From: Pelobates cultripes
Taxonomy: Eukaryota; Chordata; Amphibia; Anura; Pelobatidae
DNA length: 64,000 nucleotides
NCBI GenBank assembly: GCA_933207985.1
Contig: OW240912.1
Coordinates: 360,606,305 to 360,670,304, forward strand
Reading direction: 5' to 3'
The notes beneath the pieces are model-generated. The model did not search any database, was not told the origin of the DNA, and was given only the letters and a program-made list of their open reading frames with translations. Both the position numbers and the translations under genes were made by a program. Of this stretch, positions 22,935 to 34,774 are shown in pieces (the first letter of the stretch is position 1; each line of letters begins with the position of its first letter).

Positions 22935-23580
22935 TGTCAGCCCGCACCTCCCATGCCTCCCCCCCTGTCAGTCCCTACATTGGCTTCCAGTTAGATATAG
23001 GGCTCAATTTAAGATTCTGGTGCTTGCTTACAAGTTCCTTCATAATGCTACTCCAACCTACCTATGCTCCCTAACACACAAGTATGCCCGTCGATGCCCC
23101 TGTGCTCTGCCAAAGACCTACGTCTATCCGCTGTCTGTACTTCCACATCTGATGCTTGCCTCCAAGACTTCTCCAGGGCTGCACCTTTTCTGTGGAACTC
23201 CCTTCCCTTCTCCATTAGACTTTCACCCAGTCTCCACACCTTCAAAAAAATCTTTGAAAACACACTTCTTCAGGAAAGCATATCATTTAAACTGTTAGCG
23301 GGTTTTCATTCCCCCCTCCCTCCCATGACTCCTCTCCTGCAACTGTCAAAAATAACCTAAGTACTCAGTGAATACTTTTCTAGCAACCTATTTCATTACC
23401 GCGACTTGTACCCTCTGTGTCACTATACCCCACTCCCTCTAGCATGTAAGCTCATTGAGCAGGGCCCTCAACCCCTCTGTTCCTGTGCATCCATTTGACT
23501 GGCTACAATTACGTGTCTGTTAGCCCACCCATTGTACAGCGCTATGGAATTTGTGACCCTATATAAATAATAAAATAGTG
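22935..23580 (+). pseudogene. L2-type LINE, 3' end of the ORF2 region and tail
   Basis: At about 22975-23110 the DNA encodes SLHWLPVRYRAQFKILVLAYK. After a frameshift (about 23110-23190) it encodes APFLWNSLPFSIRLSP and HTFKKIFENTLL. This series is the conserved C-terminus after the RT of L2/Rex1-type LINEs. Downstream, taagctcattgagcagggccctc and tacagcgctatggaat...ctatataaataataaaat form the usual 3' tail. Dead fragment. Confidence 0.75.
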
Positions 23581-23589
23581 TATATTGGA

Positions 23590-24996
23590 TTAGCCATATT
23601 AGTCCAGTAGACAAGATGCCAAAACACCAGAGTATTGCAGTATGCAATAATACCTTTTTTTAATTAGACTAACATAATATTTCAAAGACAAGCTTTCAAG
23701 AGTTTCCTCTCTTCCTCAGGTTTGAAGCAATACTGATCAATCTGAAAGAGCATAATACTCAAAACAACTAATGTTAGAGAAAGGGAGGGAGGGTGGGGGT
23801 TGTAGGGTGTCATACATAGCAGAAGATGTGCCTGAAAGTGAAAGGTGCAGGTTAGCTGAGAATAGCACGAAAAAAAAGTAAATAAACAGAGGAGAGTCAA
23901 TAAGCTAGTTCAAAAGAAAAAACAAGAGAAAAAACAAGAAAACAGCAGGGCAGGCCATGCAACTATATAGCGCATTTATGTATGTGTATACATTGATCAA
24001 ATACAGGTGAAGTGAGAATATTGAAAAAAGAACTATATACGTCATTAAGATGTGCGTTTATAAAAAGTTTTGGTAGTATGTGAGAAACCCAGAGTCTACA
24101 TTAAGTCCTTCATTTCTAGTGTTGACATGTGTCATCATTGTCATCTCAAATGTCTTTTGTTCATGAGAGTCTTTGAGATTCCCTTTAAGAACTTTAATCC
24201 TGAGGTTTTGGATATAGTGACCAGTCTTGTTGAAGTGATGACCAACAGGGGTACACTATCCATTTCCTTGTGGTTCTTGATTGAGTGTCTGTGTAGATTC
24301 ATTCTGAGATGCAGCTTAAAGGACCACTATAGTGCCAGGAAAACATACTCGTTTTCCTTGCACTATAGTGCCCTGAGGGTGCCCCCACCCTCAGGGACCC
24401 CCTCCCGCCCGGCTCTAGAAGGGGGAAAGGGGTTTAAACTTACCTTTTTCCAGCGCTGGGCGGGGAGCTCTCCTCCTTCTCTCCTCCTCCTTCGGCCGGG
24501 CTGGGACAATGCACGCTGCTGCAAGCAGCGCTGGCCACAAGATTTCGCTGCAGATATAGGAAAAAGCATTTCACGCCTTGAAAGTGAGTGTGTTTCACTG
24601 TGAAAATCACAGTGAGAAGTATATTTTAGTACTTGCAGTGGCCGTCAACACAGCCACTAGAGATTAGGTGGCTGCCTGTTATTAAATATAGCAGTTTCTC
24701 TGAAACTGCTATGTTTATAAAAAAAATGGGTTAACCTTAGAAGGACCTGGCACCCAGACCACTTCATTAAGCTGAAGTGGTCTGGGTGCCTAGAGTGGTC
24801 CTTTAAGGCCAGTTTCTCCAATGTAGTAACCTTTGTCACACACTGTACACTGTATAATAAAATAATAATGATAATTGTTCTCTTTTATTCTGTGTTTGAC
24901 ATCTGCTAAACTGGTGGTCTCATCGCTCAGCCACTTTGCTGTTAGGGTTCTTATTGCTGCTAATGTTATTTTATTCACTAATTTAATTCTCCCCAC
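23590..24996 (-). pseudogene. Penelope-type GIY-YIG module, split by a TTAA MITE
   Basis: On the minus strand 24996-24807 encodes NNYHYYFIIQCTVCDKGYYIGETG, the GIY-YIG signature. After the MITE (24316-24806) the sequence resumes with LRMNLHRHSIKNH. In a shifted frame it then gives HHFNKTGHYIQNLRIKVL and GLNVDSGFLTYYQN with a stop near 24058. The two halves join precisely across the TTAA. 23590-24057 would be its 3' noncoding part. Frameshifts and the insertion make it nonfunctional. The wider element type (PLE) is inferred from the module. Confidence 0.7.
24316..24806. mobile_element. TTAA-target MITE (piggyBac type), copy 1
   Basis: The TTAA duplications (24316-24319 and 24803-24806) flank 483 bp beginning AGGACCACTATAG and ending ...GAGTGGTCCT. 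Internal palindromes include cactatagtgcc pairs and a hairpin around accacttcattaagctgaagtggt. No coding capacity. Related copies are at 46485-46988 and 59996-60294. It interrupts the GIY-YIG relic. Confidence 0.85.
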
Positions 24997-24999
24997 TTA

Positions 25000-27900
25000 G
25001 TGGTTTCTGAACAGATGGCATTATATAGTAGGGTTATCAGCCTCCTATACTCCTTACAAATGTTTTCAAAAAGGACTCAGTGCGGCTGCCTGTCTGGCCT
25101 TAAGGCAATATCCTGTAGTTGTATATATAAAAAAAATTTTTGGGCAGAGTGGATGAGCGTGGGAAAATTATTTAAAAGATTCCAATTCTGTGTTTCTCTA
25201 CAAATGTTTAAATCTTTGTAGCCCAGCTCTCTCTAAGTGCAGAATCAATTATTAAATAAGCCATGGATGCGAGGATTCAAGAACTTTGGCAATCAGAAAT
25301 AAAGATATTTTAATCCTTCAACTTGGAAACCAGAGAATGGTTTCATAGTCCAAGGTGAGGTGAGTATTGAGGCGCAGTCAAGGTATCAATACCAAGACAC
25401 CAATATTTATTTTCTGCAAGTAACAAGCATTTGTTCTCCTCTGGATATGATGGTTTCTTAGAGCAGTAAATACCACATTCATAACCATGTAAAATATTAA
25501 AATCTTTACCTTCTGGCAGTTACAATTAAAAATCTCTTTGTAACAAGTTAGAACAATGAAATATTTACTTTACAAGCTAGTAATGACACATAAAATCTAG
25601 AACTTTAGGAGAGATGCTGAATTCCTGTCCATCCGAATTATGTATAGTACCTATTCAGAATTAGTGATTTGCTTTTTAAACTAGTTTAAAGTGGAAATGT
25701 CCCTCTACTGTTTAAAAATATGTCAGTTAATAGATGTAGTGATACATTATATATCTACTGACTATATGATTTTATTAAGTGATCAAAGCCACATAAAAAC
25801 ATACATCTACTGATACATATAACAGGTTATATAAAATTGATATTAAGTCGGCTTGTTTTACCACTGAACTATTGAACTAGTTGTCCGAAATGTCATGGAA
25901 TCCATAAACACAAAGTTTTAAAGAGTTTAAAACAATCCTATGTGATAAGCTTTTTGCCTAATGCAAAGTGCAGAAAATTAGCATTTTTTATCCTGGGTGT
26001 AAGGGGTTAATTCAATTCAAAAACAGTATTTTTTTTCTCTGGAATTCTGTTGACAAAGTACCGCAGGAATGAGACAGCAGGCAATAATTCTGCATGGCCC
26101 TTTCTAGCCCAGTGCTATGGGCTGGTATAATAAAGTTCTACAGGTGTTGACTGTCCCTCTTGAATATTTCCAAGGATCTGTGATCTGATAGTTTTATGTA
26201 CTTACCCACCCGTCCACAATGTGCCAGCTCTCCCCTGGATGTTGATATGTGACCAGGAGGGTGAATGTGCATGTTTGAAAGTATGTTGGTATATTAGGAA
26301 ATTTTATGAGATGGTGAGATTTGGTATGTGGTTAGGTGAGTGAGTATAAGTGTATTGGTAGTGGCTAACTGGATAACTGAACATTTGATTGGCTGGATGA
26401 ATAGCGTAGCTAACTAGATAGGCAGAAGGCCATGACTGGGTTGACTGTCTGTAAGGTATAGTGTGTGACTAAGAGATTCAATTTTAACTAGGTAGGTGGC
26501 TGGGCTTGGTAAGTAATTAGGTGGTTGGTAGGTGATGTGGTGGTAGGAAACTGGAAAGGTGAATATGATTAGGTAGGTGGTTAGATAGGAAACTAGGTAG
26601 GATGCTTAGTGGGGTATGTGACTTGTTGCAAAAGTGCAGGTTGGAGAAGATAAATGACTAGCGAGGGGATAATGGAGGGAGTGGGACACTGAGCAATCAC
26701 AGGTGTCCATTTCTAATCTGTTGGGGGGAGGGTGGGGGTTAGGCTAGTATGTGTGTTTTGTGTGTCTGGCAAATCACAGGAAAAGCAATGGGAAAATAAA
26801 TCTAGGAGGAGGCACTTAGTAAGGCTGCTTTGGCTTTTTCACAACAGCTGCTCACTCCATAAGCCTGTTGGCAGTGGGAAGGTTAGAGAAACTGATTTTT
26901 TTTTTGTTTTGTTTTGGTTTTTGGGGGTTCTGCATCTATTAAAAAAAATGGTCAATGGTCAAATTCAGTCTAGTGGGTATCTTTTTTTTTACATTATTTT
27001 ATTTGTGCAGTGCATAGCATAGCTAAACAAGAGTACAAGAGTTTGATCAACAATAACAGGTGTAAACATAACAGGAAATGTCAAGAAATACTGCACTTTT
27101 TTATTAAAAAAATGAAAAATAAACAGGACCTCTGTAGGTTAGCAAGGTAATTACCCTGGGAGGTCCCAACTAAAAAAAAAAGAAACAAGGCATGGGAAGA
27201 TAGAACTAACAGGCAAGGCTAGACTGAAAGCCAACAGGGGAAGAGGTTAGATGACAGCAGGAAACTATGTATCCAAAATAGCTATAGAAAACTAATAGTT
27301 CCCCCTCTACAACCAAACTACGATCCACAGTCACCCTATGCCTTCAACTGGCAGCGCGCAGTCCATGTTTATAAAGAAGCGCTTCAGGCTTTTAGACCCA
27401 AGTGAAAGCCGCCATGTCAGATCATGCACTGGGAACCGAGCTTTCCACAGAATCTCAGGCTTGTCATCAGGCTCAGGCGTGGTCCGTGATGTCTCCAACA
27501 TTTATGCTGTTTTTAGTTTTGAGAGCTCCACTGCTTGAGCCATGTTGTGGCCTTCAGTAGCATTGGAGCCTGGAGACTGTGCGGGTGCTCCTGCAGTTGC
27601 AGTGGTGCATGGTAAGGCTCTCTGCTTTCTAACTGCTGCAGAATTTGTCAAAAAGCCTGTTCAAATACAAAAGTACAAGTAAAATGGCACTAAAAAATTA
27701 TTAAAAAGAAATAACTGAAAAAATACTGAAAAAAGATGCACCTTACAACGTGTAAAAGCTCAAGCACATATTCCAAAAAAGCAAACAACAAAGTACACCC
27801 TGTCTTTAAGACAAATGTACAATTTCTAGAACTGATAAATGGTATCAATGCATACAAAAGTGCATAACAATTAATGTGATGCTCATAAAATCAGTAAAGT

Positions 27901-28261
27901 GCACTGTGCAAAAGCATACAATGTGCAGTACAGTGCAAATCAACAGTTAAGTATTAAAAAAAACCAGTGCAAAATCAAGTTATAATAATCCACTTACATA
28001 TGTATATATTATCCACATATGATATGTTTATTTATTTAATTTATGTTTATTTGCCGCACATGAAAAGGTACGTTCATTTGCATAGGATTGGATATTGTAT
28101 ACATAGGCATAGCACAGATCTTCATACAAATGTTAACAGTCAATTTAAAATTGGTTATACATAAAGATTGTAGACAGGCATTCATAATAGACAGGCTTCA
28201 TTCATAGGTACTTAAACATATCTGTATTACATTATCTAGTGCAGTGGAAAGCATCACCTAT
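25000..28261. other. Gene-poor spacer
   Basis: No exon or RNA gene recognised. 25000-25250 may be the upstream part of the GIY-YIG relic. 26280-26680 is a G/T-rich degenerate minisatellite built of taggtaggtgg-like units. 27330-27640 is a GC-richer patch without a credible reading frame. The remainder is AT-rich. Confidence 0.4.
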
Positions 28262-28412
28262 AGATTGTAAGCTCGTTTGAGCAGGGTTCTCTTCAACCTA
28301 TCGTTCCTGAAAATTTTCTTGTAATTGTCCTATTTATAGCTAAATCTCCCCTCTTATAATATTGTAAAGCTCTATGGAATCTGTTGGCGCTATATAAATG
28401 GCAATAATAGTC
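28262..28412 (+). repeat. L2/SINE-type 3' tail fragment
   Basis: gattgtaagctcgtttgagcaggg, then attgtaaagctctatggaat and ggcgctatataaat, repeats the tail motif of the L2 remnant at 23440-23580. A fragment without coding DNA. Confidence 0.7.
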
Positions 28413-28499
28413 ATAACAAGAGTCCGCTTAATTGTGTACGCACAACAGGCAATGTTAGTGTATCATAAACGAGATTAAAGATAAGTCTATGAGCATAAG

Positions 28500-28960
28500 A
28501 AAGATAGCAAAAAGACATAAAACTGCTTTGGAACTCGCGGTCTGTCATTTTGCATGGGTCGCAGTGGTGTTCATCAGCTTGGATGGCTTCTACCTGTGTC
28601 CGCTAGTACTGAGGCTGCCTCCCAGGAGTGGACCTGGATCACCCCTATTGGTCCGGGGTGGGAAACTCTCACTGGCAAAGAGTTTCATCTGGGCACCTCC
28701 GGACCGGGAGATCGTCCGCCTCTCCCGCCCGATGAGCACTAGGCCGCACCTTCAACATCGATGTAGGAAAGCTCGCTGCAACTCTCCGACCACTGCAAAA
28801 CATGTCAGGTAGGTCGGGAAGCATTAGAATCTCAGGATTAGTCCCTATTCGAGCAGATTGTGCTTGTGGATTTAGTTTTAGGGCAAGATGGTGGATGAGC
28901 TCGCTTCAAATGTGTCTTTTCTCCATGACAGTCAAGCCCCGACCCCCCTAGTGTCTATTT
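28500..28960. other. GC-rich patch, unidentified
   Basis: Markedly richer in GC than its surroundings, with cctccggaccgggagatcgtccg and several CpGs. Short frames exist on both strands but none has recognisable motifs. It could be the 5' end of a LINE read on the minus strand or an old retrocopy. I cannot identify it. Confidence 0.3.
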
Positions 28961-30660
28961 TTAACAAGAAAATGTAAGCACTAACCAGAAATAATGTAGG
29001 GAATAAATAAAGGCATTGTCATAGGGACAGTTAAAATAGCTATGATACATAAAATATGAGCCATATCCTTTGACATAGAAGATTTAAAAAAAATGTACTC
29101 CCTAGCATACTGAAACTGCAGATCATTATGTCACTAAAGAAGAGCTGTGTAGTGGATCCTCAGCAGATCTCGAGGCTTCAATGGAAGTTACCCAAAAATC
29201 TTTTTAGGATGGAAAGAGGTAAAACAGAAAAAAAGAAGCAAACCACACATTCTCTAATTAGGAAAAAGCTTTACTTTGATAATCTGGGATATAAGAATTA
29301 AAATTTGCATTTGGGTGTATTACTAAAGCCTCTGAGAGTAAAAGCAATGCAACAAACATTGTGCTAGACATGGTATGACGCTATATCAATAGCAAATAGG
29401 GATTGACTACAACTAACAGAGACTATATATGAAGTTACATATAAACAATTACCTAACTTAGAAAATACAACAGTATATCAAGAGGAACGTCTTAGTGTAA
29501 AACGACTAATTTATGCGGAGAGATTTAAACACATTCCCGGATAGTGTAAACATGTTAGCTTATATAATATACAGTAAACAAATGATTGCTAGACATCTAA
29601 TGATTTGAGATGATTTATATAGTTATGGTAATAGTTGTATGCTTTGCTGAATTGTTTTGTTTGACTATTTGTAACAAAAAGCTTTTATAAAATAGAATGA
29701 CATATTGCAGCAACTACAAAGTTTTATTCACTTAAATTGCCCATTAGTAGTAATCTCATATTTGCTTTCACCAGTCACTCCATCTCATATTCTGTTGAAA
29801 TGTTTTAATATAATCAGGTGCATTGCATATTTTAATTTTCCTGACCTGTAATGTCTATGAGTGCTTTTTTTTTGTCACTTGCTTTCTCTGTTATGTTAAG
29901 TACATTTATAAAAAACAAAAAACTAAAAAAAAAAACGGTCACAGATCAATGAGAAGTCAGCTGGGGGTGCTTGCAATGCTTTGTAAATACTAGTTTCAGT
30001 TTATGGGCAAAAGGACCCCAGCGGCATCAAAGGTTCAGCAAGCTGGATTGATAGCAGTATGTTCCACCCCTTGTGACTAGTAGCAAATTGATATCTCTTC
30101 AGGGGTACAATTAAAACATAATATGGCTAATAGAAATCATACCATTTAATAAGACAATCAGAAAGAAATTCTGATAAACTGCTTATGTAAATTTTAAATA
30201 CAACTTTATTGCTCCTCCTCTTTTTCCGTCTTTTGGCATTTGCAATAGATGGAAAATAAAAGCAGTAAAAACAAACAATCAAATCAATACTTATATATTA
30301 TATTTTTAATAAATATAGAATATCTTACTATATAAATACATGTTTTAATGCTCCTCCACTTTTTCCCCTCTAGTGGTTACTTTTCCCTTGTTCTGTGAAT
30401 AAAATCAACATTTAGTTGCTGTCCCCTAGCCATCAAACGTCTTTTTTTTCCAATCAATCTTCTCTTGTTTTGGTGCTACAATTAATGGAATTCTGAATTA
30501 TGAATCAAAACGAACATGTTCATCTATTGTGCAATTTGGCTCCATTTTGGCTGGGCATTCTGGAATTTGGTCCAAATTCAGACAAATTGTAATTCGTAAT
30601 TAAATTAATCTCCTAGTCCAGTGGACGGTGCAGACAGATGCTATCAAACAGAAATATTGC
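28961..30660. other. AT-rich spacer, nothing recognised
   Basis: No coding frame, RNA gene or repeat boundary seen on either strand. Confidence 0.4.
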
Positions 30661-30675
30661 ACATTTCGGGATGGA

Positions 30676-31037
30676 CAATTTTCTGCTTGTCCAAAATTTG
30701 TTAACGAAAAAATATTTGTGAAAATGAATCAGACAAACCAAAAAAAGTGTGAAAGTGGGCTAATCAGTGTACTGCAATATATATACATAATATTAATATT
30801 ATTAATCTATTTTCAATACAAATATAGGTGCATTTTCCAACCATTTGGTTCACAGATCAAGTGAGAAAAAATGGTTACTTTTTCTTACTTGACCTGTGAA
30901 TCAAACGGTGGGAAAATGCACCTATTTGTGTCAAATTAATAATATTAATATTATGTATATAGTTTGCAGTACTTCAATTAGCCAATTTTCACTTCCCTTT
31001 TTGTTTATCACAAATATTTTTTTTGGATGAGCAAAAC
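30676..31037. repeat. Long imperfect palindrome (arms ~160-190 bp)
   Basis: The left arm (about 30676-30870) pairs with the right arm (about 30878-31037) around a loop of a few bases. Best-matched phrases are ggtgcattttccaacc / gggaaaatgcacc, cacagatcaagtgagaaaaa / tttttcttacttgacctgtg and taatattaatattattaat. The RNA would form one long hairpin. Likely a foldback MITE. Confidence 0.75.
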
Positions 31038-31099
31038 CTCCATATGGCCAAAATTGTCCAGCCCAAAGATTTTTTTTATTCTAAATACATTTTTTCTGT

Positions 31100-31290
31100 G
31101 CACCTCCTCACTGATGATGCCTAACAAGGCTGAAACGATAGTCAGGGGTTGCTGTATTTCTCGTGCAGAGAGAACTTGCTGGCATTTCGGATCTGGACTG
31201 CCCGTATGGGTGGGACCAGTCTGATATGCTTCAGATATGTTCTCTCTGTAATTGCACAAGTTGAGCTAAAACCAGCTTGAGTTCTGAGCG
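31100..31290 (+). ncRNA. Hammerhead-like motif in a PLE-type terminal remnant
   Basis: CTGATGA (31111-31117), GCCT-AACA-AGGC (31119-31130, helix II), GAAAC (31132-31136) is the hammerhead core in order and spacing, except that the pair next to the core is T-T instead of G-C. The following gtcaggggttgctgtatttctcg, cggatctggactgcccgta and gggaccagtctgatatg recur, inverted, in intron 2 of keratin gene 2. No protein remains. Ribozyme activity is speculative. Confidence 0.45.
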
Positions 31291-32154
31291 GGGACCCACC
31301 GAAGGGCAGGCTATTTTAGCTGCTGTCCGTTCTCAGAATGCTCTTGCGACCCATTTTTTGCCCTCCACCACTGTACCCTGCAACAACTGTAGAAACCCAG
31401 GGCTAAAGAGCTTGGGCGTCAGCCTCCAAAACGTCCCCCTCCTTTTCTTCCCCCCAAAAGAAAGATTTTTACCACGGTACCACGTGGCATATAGATAATC
31501 AAAGTCTAAATATATTTTCATATGACAACTGGATTATTGACATTACAAGTAGTATAGGTGCACATATTCTAAAGCTTTGGGAGGTAATTAGATCTGTACT
31601 GTACGATAATCCTTAAAGATATTACTTGAACAGCATTAGCCAGTTTGAAATATTAAGGGTGTGGTAGAATAACCTTATAATTCATATTTTCCACATTTAT
31701 ATGAGTTTCTCATACCCACCAAGAAATACTGACAGTTTTTAAAGACCATTGAAAGTAGCATTATACAGCACTGTTTCAGGCTGAGTAATTGTTAGAACAA
31801 TGGCATTAAACAATCGAGAAATCCTTAGGGAGTCTTCTCTCAGAAAAGTGTTGCTTTTAAGGAGTGGGATTGTGTTCACCCTGTCTGACAAATCTCTACC
31901 GTTGAAATGCATCTTCTGCTTCTTTGTTATCTATGGATAAAGCATAAAGCTAGTAAAATTAAATCTAGAGAAAGATATAGACAAAGAGATGAAGCAACAG
32001 GTGGTACAATATTAAATATTGCTAAACTGTCATTGGGGAGGGATGCAATAAAGGTTCTTATCGAGAGCCGATAAAAATTGCTTTGAATATATTGATTTTC
32101 AGAAATATAGAAAATCAATATTATATGTAGTGGTGAATATATTGGGTTCAACAA
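31291..32154. other. Spacer, no gene seen
   Basis: The first 170 bp may continue the PLE-type remnant. The rest is AT-rich with no coding frame. Confidence 0.4.
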
Positions 32155-33060
32155 TTAAAACATAGAAACATAAAAACATAGAAACATAGAATGTGACAGC
32201 AGATAACAACCATTCGGCCCATCTAGTCTGCCCAATAATTTGAAATACTTTTAATTAGTCCTTGTCCTTATATTAAGTCCAGGATAGCCTTATGCCTATC
32301 CCACGCATGCTTAAACTCTCACTGTGTTAACCTCTACCACTTCAGCTGGAAGGCTATTCCATGCATCCACTACCCTCTCAGTAAAGTAATACTTCCTGAT
32401 ATTATTTTTAAACATTTTCCCCTCTAATTTATGACCATGTCCTCTTGTTGTGGTAGTTTTTCTTCTTTTAAATATAGTCTCCTCCTTTACTTTGTTGAAT
32501 CCCTTTATGTATTTAAATGTTTCTATCATATCCCCCCAGTCTCGTCTTTCCTCCAAACTATACATCTTAAGACCATTTAATCTTTCCTAGTAAGTTTTAT
32601 TCTGCAATCCATAAACCAGCTTAGTAGCCCTTCTCTGAACTCTTTCTAGAGTATCAATATCATTCTGAAGATACGGTCTCCAGTACTGCGTACAATACTC
32701 CAAGTGAGGTCTCATCAGTGTTCTGTACAATAGCATGAGCACTTCTCTCTTTCTACTGCTAATATACAACCCTATACAACCAAGCATTCTGCTAGCATTT
32801 CCAGCTGCTCAATTACATTGTCTTCCTACCTTTAAGTCATCTGAAATAATTACTCCTAAATCTCTTTCCTTGGATGTTAAGGTTAGCAGAGTATCAAATA
32901 TTCCGTACTCTGCCCTTGGGTTTCTACATCCAAGGTGCATTATCTTTCACTTATCCACATTAAATGTCAGTTGCCACAGCTCTGACCATTTTTCTAGTTT
33001 ACCTAAACATTTGCCATTTGGCTTATCCCTCCTGGAACATCAACCCTGTTACATTCAATG
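32155..33060 (-). pseudogene. CR1-like LINE, ORF2 C-terminus and 3' tail
   Basis: On the minus strand 32787-32311 encodes LMRPHLEYCTQYWRPYLQN, DTLERVQRRATKLVYGL, a TAG stop at about 32584-32586, then MYSLEERRDWGDMIETFKY and WNSLPAEVVEVNTV. This is the classic C-terminus of CR1 RT proteins. The 3' tail (catagaatgtgacagcagataa.aaccattcggcccatctagtctgcc, 32186-32235) is a common frog repeat end. 32790-33060 is related noncoding sequence. Dead 5'-truncated copy. Confidence 0.85.
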
Positions 33061-33429
33061 ACATTCATCCAGGACATAATCCACCATAAATGGTATTGAA
33101 TTTCGACAACAATTTGACCACCACATTAGTACAACAAAGTTTTACCTCCTTATGTCCTCACTCCTTGAGCAACTGGACCGTTAATTGGGTTCATTTTCTG
33201 GAATGCTGGCTGGCATTAAAGCGGCCCTGTCATGCCAAATCCCGTTTTGTTTTTTTAACCCCCTCTCCCGCCTCTACTACATCCAATTGACCCCCTAGTC
33301 ACCCCCAAATGCCCCTAAGCCCCTCATATTACCTATTTTTTATTCTTTATTTTCTGCCCCGATCTTTATTCAGGGCGCCGCCTGTGGCTGCTCACTGTAA
33401 AAAAAAAAAACCCTACTATCCGGCCCCCA

Positions 33430-34600
33430 CCCCTGAGAGGCGGGTGGGGCCATAAATTACAATGGGGGGAACGGGGACCTATTGTCCTCCCCCCAGGCCC
33501 CCACCCCTGGGCGGCGGGTGGGAGCCATAATGATAATGAGGGGGGGGGCCTGCTGTCCTCCCTGCCCCCGCCCCCACTCCTGGGTGGCGGGTGGGGGCCA
33601 TAATGATAATGAGTGGGGGGGGACCTACTGTCCTCCCCCCCCGGCCTCCAACCCTGGGCAGCGGGTGGGGACCATAATGATAATGAGGGGTGGGGGGACC
33701 TGCTGTCCTCCCTGCCCCCGCCCCCACCCCTGGGTGGCGGGTGGGGGCCATAATGATAATGAGTGGGGGGGGACCTACTGTCCTCCCCCCCCGGCCTCCA
33801 ACCCTGAGCGGCGGGTGGGGGCCATAATGATAATGAGGGGGGATCTACTGTCCTCCCCAAAGCCCCCACCCCTGGGCAGCGGGTGGGGGCCATAATGATA
33901 ATGAGGGCTTCAAATCCATCCAATCACAGTGCTCTGTGTCATTTTACACAGTGTGGGAAAATTCCAAAGAACTTTCCCACGATGTGTAAAATGACACAGA
34001 GCACTGTGATTGGATAGATTTCAAGCCATTTAATCACAGTGTCCTGTGTCATTTTACACAGCGTGGGAGAATTCCAAAGAACTTTCCCACGCTGTGTAAA
34101 ATGGCACAGAGCACTGTGATTGGATGGCTTGAAATCCATCCAATCACAGTGCTCTGTGTCATTTTACACAGCGTGGGAAAATTCCAAAGAATTAGGGGGG
34201 GGGAATTTGACTAAGGGCCCCCACCCGCCGCCCAAGGGTGGGGGCCGGGGGGGAGGACAGCAGGTCCCCCCCCATTATCATTATGGCCCCTACCCGCTGG
34301 CCAGGAGTGGGGGCCTGGGGGGGAGGACAGTAGGCCCCCCCTCATTATCATTATGGCCACCCCCCACCGCCCAGGGGTGGGGGCCAGGTGGGGGGGAGGA
34401 CAGTAGGTCCCTCCCTCATTATCATTATGGTCCCCACCCGCCACCCAGGGGTGGGGGCCAGAGAGGGGGAGGACAGTAGGTTCCCCCTCCTCATTGTAAT
34501 TTATGGCCCCCACCCACCGCGCAGGGGTGGGGGCCGGGGGGCCGACAATAGGTCTCCCCCCTTATTTTACTTTAGGGCCCCCACCCGTCGTTTAGGGGTG
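33430..34600. repeat. GC-rich minisatellite arrays, inverted about a palindromic core
   Basis: Left array 33430-33905: about six units of ~75 bp with ccataatgataatgag and ctgtcctcc. Core 33906-34195: repeated palindromes with arms atccaatcacagtgctctg / cagagcactgtgattggat. Right array 34200-34600: the same units reverse-complemented (cattatcattatgg). Both strands give long Pro/Gly frames that only reflect the repeat. Confidence 0.9.
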
Positions 34601-34618
34601 CTCACTGTTTACTAGATA

Positions 34619-34774
34619 TGCCCCTACTCGTGGTATAGCGAGTAGGGGCAGCATTTACTAATACTAAGTAAATTTTACTTAGTATTAGTAAATGTGGCTG
34701 AAAGACCAATTTAGGTCTTTCAGCCTTTTAGTAGATTACTCCCTGATACCGTGGGAATTAGGGAGTTATCTACT
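34619..34774. repeat. Chain of four consecutive hairpins
   Basis: The hairpins are 34619-34650 (tgcccctactcg / cgagtaggggca), 34652-34694 (catttactaatactaagtaa / mirrored, perfect), 34696-34725 (ggctgaaagacc / ggtctttcagcc) and 34730-34774 (agtagattactccct / agggagttatctact, one mismatch). They are separated by 1-4 bp. All lie inside the 2-kb TTAA element. Confidence 0.88.

Noticed and set aside
24070..24603. 177-aa plus-strand frame across the first TTAA MITE
   Set aside because: Antisense to the GIY-YIG relic in its first half and reads into the MITE in its second; no independent coding signal.
28489..28812. 107-aa frame in the GC-rich patch
   Set aside because: No recognisable motif, no splice or promoter context; more likely repeat-derived.
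31927..32154. Short minus-strand frame with several hydrophobic residues
   Set aside because: AT-rich chance frame without homology cues or promoter.
33366..33923. 185-aa Pro/Gly/His-rich frame (and its counterparts on the other strand)
   Set aside because: The repeats mirror the DNA minisatellite, frames exist on both strands, and there is no promoter, start context or conserved domain.
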